5,961 nt of DNA from Thiolapillus brandeum (GTDB taxonomy: Bacteria; Pseudomonadota; Gammaproteobacteria; Chromatiales; Chromatiaceae): assembly GCA_011051425.1 (NCBI GenBank), contig DRLF01000076.1, positions 1 to 5,961 on the forward strand. The letters run 5' to 3'. The position numbers and the translations under genes are program-made. Every line of letters begins with the position of its first letter. Within the stretch, counting starts at the first letter, position 1. Positions 1 to 5,961 of the stretch are shown in pieces. The notes beneath the pieces were generated by a model that did not search any database, was not told the DNA's origin, and saw nothing but the letters and a program-made list of their open reading frames with translations.

Positions 1-1303
<1,303 letters not shown>

Positions 1304-3823
1304 TCAGAACGGCAGGGGCAGTTCCGGGGCAATCTGGGTCAGCAGGGTGCGGAATCTGTCCTGAATCTGCAGCAGTGCTTCCTCATTGCTCGCTTCGAAA
1401 CGCAGAATCAGTGATGGCTGGGTATTGGAGGCGCGCGCCAGTCCCCAGGAATCGCCGTATTCCACGCGCAGGCCATCGAGTTCGACTACATCCGCATCCC
1501 CGAAATCACCCTGGTGCTTCATGGCCGCCACGATCTGACGTGCCCGGCCGGGAGGTGTGTCCACCTGCAGCAGCGGCGTGGCGAATGCGGAATGATATTC
1601 CGCAAAAGCTTCAGAAACAGGCATGGACTCCAGGGACAGTATCTCCAGCAGTCTTGCTGCGGCATACATACCGTCGTCAAAACCGAACCAGCGCTCCTGT
1701 ATGTAGATATGTCCCGACATCTCGCCGGCGAGCATGCCACCGGTTTCCATCAGTTTCTGCTGCAGTTCGGCATGACCGGTCTTCCACATGATGGGACGGC
1801 CGCCACTGGCAAGAATCATTGCCGGCAAATTGGCGCTGCAGGCAACATCATAGATGACATCCGCTCCCGGATGACGCCGTATAATGTCGCTGCCGAGCTT
1901 CATGATCAGTTCATCCGCGGCGATCACTTTGCCCTGTTCATCCACGATCGCCAGAGCGTCACCATCGGCATCCAGCGCAATACCGATATCCGCCTCATGG
2001 GCCACTACCTCTTTGCTCAGTGCAGTGAGATTCTCGACATTCGAAGGATCCGGCAGGTGATTGGAATAAGCGGATTCGGGCTGGCAGAAGAGTTCGATGA
2101 CTTCACAACCCAGCCCTTCCAGCAGCGGTACCGCCAGCGAGCCGGCAATTCCGTTGCCACAATCCAGCACGACTTTCATGCCCTCGACGAGTTGCACATC
2201 CTCAGAGACCGCATGAATGTATTCACTGCGCATGTCTTTGGAGGACAGATTGCCCACACCCTGGCGGCAATTGCCGCTGAGGATACGCTCACGTATTTCC
2301 AACAGCTGTGGCTGTGCAAGCGGCTTGCCATCCACAATAATCTTGAAGCCGTTGAATTCAGCAGGACTGTGCCCACCCGTGATCATCACGGCGGATACGC
2401 TGGATGCCATACGGGCTGCGAAGGACAACAGGGGCATGGGAGCCACTTCCAGATCCACCACATTACACCCGGATGCCAACGCTCCGGCGATCAGAGATGA
2501 GGCGTATTCACTGCTGGTGCGGCGATTGTCTCTGGCCACGAACAGACTGTCTCCGCCGGCTTCCTGCACCATACTGCCTACGATAAGGCCGATGGCCTGC
2601 GCGGTTTCCGCATTCAGCTCTGCATCGCTGAGGCCACGTATGAGATTTGCATGAAACAGGGTTTCCGGTAACTGCTCTGGTGTCAAACTGCAGACCTCAT
2701 GATCTTCGGTCTTCTGTGGCTGCAAGTTATCAACTGTCATTTGCGGCTGCCCCGCTCTGTTCTCCTGTCGCTCGGCATTCACCGAAGCTGTACGGGTAGC
2801 CTGAGCATAACGTGTGAGCATTTCGATCGCCGGTATGGATTCTTTCAGCCTGGGCTGCTGTACGGTGGCGCCAAGACGTTTCAGGGTCGCATCCACCAGC
2901 GTGACTGTCATTCCCATGTCCTGCTGATAATCCCTTTGCAAACGGCGATAACTCCATAGCAAAGCCAGCACCAGCAGGACAATCACGACTGCAGCCATAC
3001 CGGCAAGTATGGGCAGGGGAAGCCCTACCGTATCCGTGTTTGCGTAGCCTACATGCCACAGGGTACCGGGAACAGGAATGCGCCCGGCCTGCCCCGAAGC
3101 ACCTTGCTCTCCGGCTTCAACCAGCGACATGCCCGTATCCTGTTCGAGTTTCAGAGATACACCCTGAGGGTGCAGGTCTTTCAGCCCTTTGGCGATAAGC
3201 TTGAAAGGAAATGTTGCAAACAGCACACCCGCGAGCTGGTCTGCGTCTTTCACCGGCATGGCAATGAGAAAATAGACTTTCCCCTTTTTGTCTTTCAGTG
3301 CTTCCACAGGCACCGTCGCCGATTTGTCACGCACGCGCTGATACATGTCTGCCGCCGCGTAACTGCCAAAGAGTTCCTGCTGGATCTTTTCATCACTCCA
3401 GTCCTTCACCGGCAACAGGCGGGTCAGAAGCACATCCGGCAAGGTATTCTGCAGCACCCTGTCCATCGCCACCATGGCCGGTTCACCTTCTTTGACCGCT
3501 TTGAGTACGGCGGGTCGGGAAGCAGCGAGGCGAACCAGTTCAGACTTGCCCTGCACCACAGCACCGACATATTTCTGCACGGATTCAGCCACCAGTCTGG
3601 CTGACTGTTCCAGTTTTCCGGCAGTATTCCTGGTGTTCAGCCAGCTTTGTCCGGCAACCAGCGCCGCGATCAACAGCACCAGCAAAACCAGAACGGGAAT
3701 AAAATAGTAGAGCATGGAATGGGAACGGCCATCCGGCACGGCCGGCTTGGCTGTGTGTTCCGTTGCGCTTTCTTGTTTTTCTTCTGCGGTTTTTTCTGTA
3801 CTACCAGACACCTGTTCCCCCAT
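1304..3823 (-). CDS. algC: Membrane-anchored AlgC-type phosphomannomutase/phosphoglucomutase homologue lacking the phosphoserine
   Basis: The protein is 839 residues, against about 460 for a soluble phosphohexomutase. Residues 1-36 are hydrophilic. TM1 spans about 37-60, a periplasmic region about 62-266 and TM2 about 267-290, followed by the basic SYRRLQR. A cytoplasmic linker leads to the mutase part (about 385-839). The mutase part aligns along its length with Pseudomonas AlgC, which interconverts hexose 1- and 6-phosphates. Intact: Arg396 in LIRG, Lys494 in NGFKI, metal aspartates 618, 620 and 622, the sugar loop GEMSGH (700-705), ERWFGFDDG (710-718) and the phosphate loop RASNT (797-801). 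Altered: the phosphoserine loop is TGGHSP (482-487), with Gly484 in place of Ser; DGDGDR is DADGDA; FRAYDIRG is FHANLIRG; GRDGR is ARDNR. Ordinary mutase activity is therefore doubtful. Long two-TM forms of AlgC are known in other gammaproteobacteria; the periplasmic part may have a Cache-like fold (inference). The ATG at 3821-3823 has no clear ribosome site; Met37, just before TM1, is an alternative start. Confidence 0.9.
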   Translation of the reverse strand: MGEQVSGSTEKTAEEKQESATEHTAKPAVPDGRSHSMLYYFIPVLVLLVLLIAALVAGQSWLNTRNTAGKLEQSARLVAESVQKYVGAVVQGKSELVRLAASRPAVLKAVKEGEPAMVAMDRVLQNTLPDVLLTRLLPVKDWSDEKIQQELFGSYAAADMYQRVRDKSATVPVEALKDKKGKVYFLIAMPVKDADQLAGVLFATFPFKLIAKGLKDLHPQGVSLKLEQDTGMSLVEAGEQGASGQAGRIPVPGTLWHVGYANTDTVGLPLPILAGMAAVVIVLLVLALLWSYRRLQRDYQQDMGMTVTLVDATLKRLGATVQQPRLKESIPAIEMLTRYAQATRTASVNAERQENRAGQPQMTVDNLQPQKTEDHEVCSLTPEQLPETLFHANLIRGLSDAELNAETAQAIGLIVGSMVQEAGGDSLFVARDNRRTSSEYASSLIAGALASGCNVVDLEVAPMPLLSFAARMASSVSAVMITGGHSPAEFNGFKIIVDGKPLAQPQLLEIRERILSGNCRQGVGNLSSKDMRSEYIHAVSEDVQLVEGMKVVLDCGNGIAGSLAVPLLEGLGCEVIELFCQPESAYSNHLPDPSNVENLTALSKEVVAHEADIGIALDADGDALAIVDEQGKVIAADELIMKLGSDIIRRHPGADVIYDVACSANLPAMILASGGRPIMWKTGHAELQQKLMETGGMLAGEMSGHIYIQERWFGFDDGMYAAARLLEILSLESMPVSEAFAEYHSAFATPLLQVDTPPGRARQIVAAMKHQGDFGDADVVELDGLRVEYGDSWGLARASNTQPSLILRFEASNEEALLQIQDRFRTLLTQIAPELPLPF
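3026..3640 (-). other. Predicted periplasmic sensor-like domain of the AlgC homologue, between two TM helices
   Basis: This stretch encodes residues 62-266 of the AlgC homologue and is flanked by two hydrophobic helices, FIPVLVLLVLLIAALVA (41-57) and ILAGMAAVVIVLLVLALLW (272-290). The topology puts about 205 residues in the periplasm and the mutase part in the cytoplasm. An amphipathic helix (about 66-90) is followed by alternating strands, including GKVYFLIAMPV (181-191) and AGVLFATFPF (198-207). That layout resembles extracellular single-Cache/PAS-like ligand-binding domains, including the long helix that leaves the membrane. The fold call is inference from pattern only. No signal-peptidase site is evident, so TM1 should remain as an anchor. 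Confidence 0.5.
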
Positions 3824-3863
3824 CGGGCGCTATACCCGGGCGTAAAAATTCCGTTTCCCTTGT

Positions 3864-3900
3864 TATTAACCCGGCGACCAAATATGTCGCCGGGTTAATA
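3864..3900. repeat. Perfect 15-bp inverted repeat (hairpin) in the coaBC-algC gap
   Basis: The left arm TATTAACCCGGCGAC (3864-3878) and the right arm GTCGCCGGGTTAATA (3886-3900) are exact reverse complements around a 7-nt loop (3879-3885). The repeat begins only 2 nt after the coaBC stop. In coaBC-sense RNA the stem is followed by ACAAGGGAAAC, so there is no U-tract and it is not a canonical intrinsic terminator in that direction. On the plus strand the bases after it (TGTTATTCATC) are only mildly T-rich. It may be an mRNA-stabilising or processing hairpin between the cistrons, a partial attenuator, or a dispersed palindromic repeat. Confidence 0.75.
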
Positions 3901-3902
3901 TG

Positions 3903-5102
3903 TTATTCATCTCGCCGATACTGATCCGCCAGTACACCCAACAGCGACTCGGCCAGCTGTTGCTTGTCCTGCACAGGCAAATGCTTTTCGCCTTCCGGCC
4001 AGATAACCAGCAATGTGTTTTCATCGCTTTCGAACCCCATCCCGTCCGCAACGCTGTTGGCGGCGAGCATATCCACCTGCTTCGCCAAAAGCTTTGCCCG
4101 CGCATTCTCGACCAGATTCTGCGTTTCTGCGGCAAACCCCAAAGTATAAGGACCCTCTTCAAGTGTAGCCACTTCTGCAAGAATGTCCGGATTTCTGACC
4201 AGGCTGATATCCATCCTGTCGGACAGCTTCTTTATTTTCTGCTGCTGCGGATTTTCGGGCCGATAATCCGCCACGGCCGCACAGCCAACGAATATATCAA
4301 CAGAATGAATGTTTTCAAAGACAGCCTTGTGCATTTGCAACGCTGTTTGCACATTGACGCGGTTTACACCTGGCGGCGCAGGAAGGCTGACCGGGCCGGA
4401 TACCAGCAGCACATCGGCACCTCCCCGCCGGAAGGCCCGTGCCAGGGCATAGCCCATCTTTCCTGAACTGCGGTTGCCGATAAACCTTACGGGATCTATG
4501 GCCTCGTGGGTGGGGCCGGCGGTAATCAACACCTTCTTCCCGGCAAAGAGACCGGCACCGGAAGCGCTGTCAAGCGCAGCAAGCATGTCCGCCGGTTCCA
4601 GCATTCGGCCAGGACCCGTATCACCGCAGGCCTGCTCGCCGCTTTCCGGCCCCAGAACGCGCACGCCTCTTTCTTCCAGCAGGGAAAGGTTATGCTGGAC
4701 GGCGGGATGCTGCCACATGCGCTGATTCATCGCCGGCGCGATGGCAATGGATGAGGCACTCGCGAGACACAGAGTGGTTAGCAGGTCATTCGCCAGCCCC
4801 AACGCCATGCGCGCCATGAAATCGGCGCTGGCAGGAGCAATCACCATCTGATCCGCCCAGCGCGCCAGCTCGATGTGCCCCATTGCAGCCTCATGTTCCT
4901 CGTCGAACAGCGAGCAGCGAACGGGACTCCCGGTCACCGCCTGGAAAGTCAAAGGCGAGACGAAGCGCGTAGCGGCCTCAGTCATGACCACACGCACCCT
5001 GGCACCGGCCTTGAGCAGCAGCCTGGCCAGTTCCACGCTCTTGTAGGCTGCAATCCCTCCGGTCACACCCAACAGAATATTCTGATTTGCAACGCCTGCC
5101 AC
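3903..5102 (-). CDS. coaBC: Bifunctional phosphopantothenoylcysteine decarboxylase / phosphopantothenate-cysteine ligase
   Basis: CoaBC (Dfp) carries out two consecutive cytoplasmic steps of coenzyme A synthesis: CTP-dependent joining of cysteine to 4'-phosphopantothenate (CoaB), then FMN-dependent decarboxylation to 4'-phosphopantetheine (CoaC). The 399-residue product is full length (E. coli about 406). The CoaC half (1-175) has the flavin motif [10 protein letters not shown] (12-21), catalytic His76 in MGHIEL, PAMNQ (123-127, Asn126) and Cys159 in [11 protein letters not shown]. The CoaB half (188-399) has [14 protein letters not shown] (193-206), Asn210 in GNRSSGKMG, the GCAAVADY strand (273-280) and Lys289 in KIKK. 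All key residues known from the E. coli enzyme are present. The start is GTG at 5100-5102; an in-frame TGA lies eight codons upstream and no other start codon lies between them. A GGTGGA element a few nt upstream may serve as ribosome site. coaBC is the first gene of the minus-strand block, divergent from radC. Confidence 0.97.
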   Translation of the reverse strand: MAGVANQNILLGVTGGIAAYKSVELARLLLKAGARVRVVMTEAATRFVSPLTFQAVTGSPVRCSLFDEEHEAAMGHIELARWADQMVIAPASADFMARMALGLANDLLTTLCLASASSIAIAPAMNQRMWQHPAVQHNLSLLEERGVRVLGPESGEQACGDTGPGRMLEPADMLAALDSASGAGLFAGKKVLITAGPTHEAIDPVRFIGNRSSGKMGYALARAFRRGGADVLLVSGPVSLPAPPGVNRVNVQTALQMHKAVFENIHSVDIFVGCAAVADYRPENPQQQKIKKLSDRMDISLVRNPDILAEVATLEEGPYTLGFAAETQNLVENARAKLLAKQVDMLAANSVADGMGFESDENTLLVIWPEGEKHLPVQDKQQLAESLLGVLADQYRRDE

Positions 5103-5138
5103 TGTCCACCAGCCGCTTGTTGATCACACAGGGAATCA

Positions 5139-5166
5139 AGAGTAACCCAAGCCGCAGGCCCTGCAA
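5139..5166 (-). promoter_or_regulatory. Weak candidate promoter for coaBC
   Basis: On the minus strand TTGCAG (5161-5166) is followed after 16 nt by TACTCT (5139-5144), placing a start about 30 nt before the coaBC GTG. The -35 is fair but the -10 matches the consensus at only three positions. It is the best sigma-70-like pair I see in front of coaBC, and I hold it loosely. Confidence 0.2.
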
Positions 5167-5219
5167 AGGCATAGCGTCTGGAAAACAGCCCTCGAATGCG
5201 CTAGTCTCCAGGACGGCGA

Positions 5220-5248
5220 TTGAAAATTCCCTCCGTGGCTTCTATCAG
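5220..5248 (+). promoter_or_regulatory. Candidate sigma-70 promoter for radC
   Basis: TTGAAA (5220-5225) and TATCAG (5243-5248) are separated by 17 nt. The -35 matches the TTGACA consensus at five of six positions and the -10 matches TATAAT at four of six. Predicted initiation near 5255 would give a leader of about 60 nt before the radC ATG. No LexA-type CTG-N10-CAG box was seen around it. Confidence 0.4.
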
Positions 5249-5302
5249 CCCGGGCAGGGAAACGCCACATGTTTCAGCAAGGCGAACAACAGAATCAACT
5301 TC

Positions 5303-5308
5303 AAGGAT
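5303..5308 (+). promoter_or_regulatory. Ribosome binding site of radC
   Basis: AAGGAT lies 6 nt upstream of ATG 5315-5317. It is the clearest Shine-Dalgarno in the window and fixes this ATG as the radC start, in agreement with the family's N-terminal sequence. Confidence 0.7.
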
Positions 5309-5314
5309 GAAGAT

Positions 5315-5961
5315 ATGTCTATCCCCGACTGGCCCGAACAGGAACGTCCCAGAGAAAAACTGCTGCAATCCGGCGCCCAGGCGCTTTCAGATGCGGAACT
5401 CCTCGCCATATTCCTCAGAACCGGCTGCAAAGGCATCAGCGCCCTGGATCTGGCCCGCCAGCTGCTGCAGGAATTTGGCGGTCTGCGCCCCCTGCTTGCC
5501 GCAGGGCGCAAGGAATTCTGCGCCATGCACGGCCTGGGCGACGCCAAATACTGCCAGTTGCAGGCCGTTATCGAAATGGCGCATCGCCACCTGCGGGAAT
5601 CGTTGCAACGTGGTGATGCCCTGACCTCACCGGAACAGACCCGGCGATACCTCCGGCTCCGGCTCCAGTCCTACCCCTACGAAGTTTTCGCCTGCCTGTT
5701 TCTCGACAACCGTCACCGCATCATCGCTTTCGAGGAGCTCTTTCAGGGCACCATCGACGGCGCCAGCGTCTATCCGCGGGAAGTTGTGCGCCGCTGTCTG
5801 CACCACAACGCCGCAGCGGTCATCTTCAGCCACAACCATCCTTCAGGTGTTGCCGAACCCAGTCGCGCCGATGAACAGATCACCCTGCGCCTCAGGAAAG
5901 CGCTGGCCCTCATCGACATACGGGTACTCGATCACGTCATCGTGGGAAGTGACAGCAGCAC
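5315..5961 (+). CDS. radC: RadC family protein, JAB1/MPN+ (JAMM) domain (3' end beyond window)
   Basis: 215 codons are present with no stop before the window edge. RadC proteins are about 224 residues, so only around ten are missing. The N-terminal part has [20 protein letters not shown] (11-30) followed by AIFLRTG (31-37), typical of the family. A helix-hairpin-helix-like GLGDAKY lies at 73-79. The C-terminal JAB1/MPN+ domain (about 103 onward) carries the zinc-binding JAMM motif: Glu141, His173 and His175 in SHNHPSG, and Asp186, with the normal 10-residue spacing, so all metal ligands are intact. The name reflects an old link to DNA repair in E. coli that later work did not support; the biochemical role remains unclear, with metal-dependent hydrolase or nuclease activity suggested by the fold. 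In related genomes rpmB-rpmG usually follow. It is transcribed divergently from coaBC. Confidence 0.95.
   Translation, partial: MSIPDWPEQERPREKLLQSGAQALSDAELLAIFLRTGCKGISALDLARQLLQEFGGLRPLLAAGRKEFCAMHGLGDAKYCQLQAVIEMAHRHLRESLQRGDALTSPEQTRRYLRLRLQSYPYEVFACLFLDNRHRIIAFEELFQGTIDGASVYPREVVRRCLHHNAAAVIFSHNHPSGVAEPSRADEQITLRLRKALALIDIRVLDHVIVGSDSS

Noticed and set aside
1514..2500. Plus-strand open frame of 328 codons opposite the algC homologue
   Set aside because: It is antisense to a clearly conserved coding region, has no family resemblance, and its length is explained by the GC-rich codon pattern of the true gene.
3864..3900. Calling the inverted repeat a rho-independent terminator of coaBC
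   Set aside because: No run of U follows the stem in the coaBC direction, and no separate promoter for algC is visible downstream, so read-through into algC seems needed.
3900..4466. Plus-strand open frame of 188 codons opposite coaBC
   Set aside because: It is antisense to the CoaB domain, which retains all its motifs; the composition is typical of a shadow frame.
5118..5131. TGTTGATCACACA as a possible CRP-type operator between coaBC and radC
   Set aside because: Only an imperfect palindrome centred on TGATCA; the half-site spacing does not fit TGTGA-N6-TCACA.
5154..5164. Short palindrome GCAGG-C-CCTGC in the coaBC-radC gap
   Set aside because: Five-base arms are expected by chance in GC-rich DNA; there is no second copy nearby.
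5220..5624. Plus-strand frame of 134 codons starting upstream of radC
   Set aside because: It overlaps radC in another frame; radC has the conserved protein sequence and the strong ribosome binding site.

Overview
The window comes from a gammaproteobacterial chromosome of moderately high GC. Gene content and order match the conserved radC / coaBC / (dut) / algC / argB / slmA neighbourhood. It is not an exact match to the arrangement I know from Pseudomonas (coaBC-dut-algC-argB-pyrE) or from E. coli (coaBC-dut-slmA-pyrE). Here slmA directly follows argB, as in a mixture of the two, and no dut lies between coaBC and algC. I cannot name a genus.

Layout. A block of four genes on the minus strand occupies nearly everything from 5102 down to the left edge: coaBC (CoA synthesis), a long membrane-anchored AlgC-type phosphohexomutase homologue, argB (arginine synthesis) and the 5' part of slmA (nucleoid occlusion; runs off the left edge). 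The gaps are 79 bp, 53 bp and a 4-base overlap, so co-transcription is likely. A perfect extended -10 element at the algC stop codon suggests an additional internal promoter for argB-slmA. A divergent intergenic region (5103-5314) separates this block from radC on the plus strand, which runs off the right edge about ten codons short of its usual length.

The most interesting object is the AlgC-like protein (1304-3823). Its N-terminal third is a two-pass membrane module with a periplasmic domain. Its C-terminal part aligns along its length with the four-domain phosphomannomutase/phosphoglucomutase. The catalytic phosphoserine loop, normally T-G/A-S-H-N-P, reads T-G-G-H-S-P. Several other catalytic residues are also replaced, while the sugar-binding loop (GEMSGH), the metal aspartates and the phosphate-binding loop (RASNT) are intact. 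This pattern fits a ligand-binding pseudoenzyme, or one with altered chemistry, coupled to a membrane sensor. That functional reading is inference; the substitutions themselves are read directly from the DNA.

A perfect 15-bp inverted repeat sits in the coaBC-algC gap, where dut would be expected. The remaining genes look like ordinary, intact housekeeping genes. I saw no tRNA or rRNA gene, CRISPR array, insertion sequence or phage gene.
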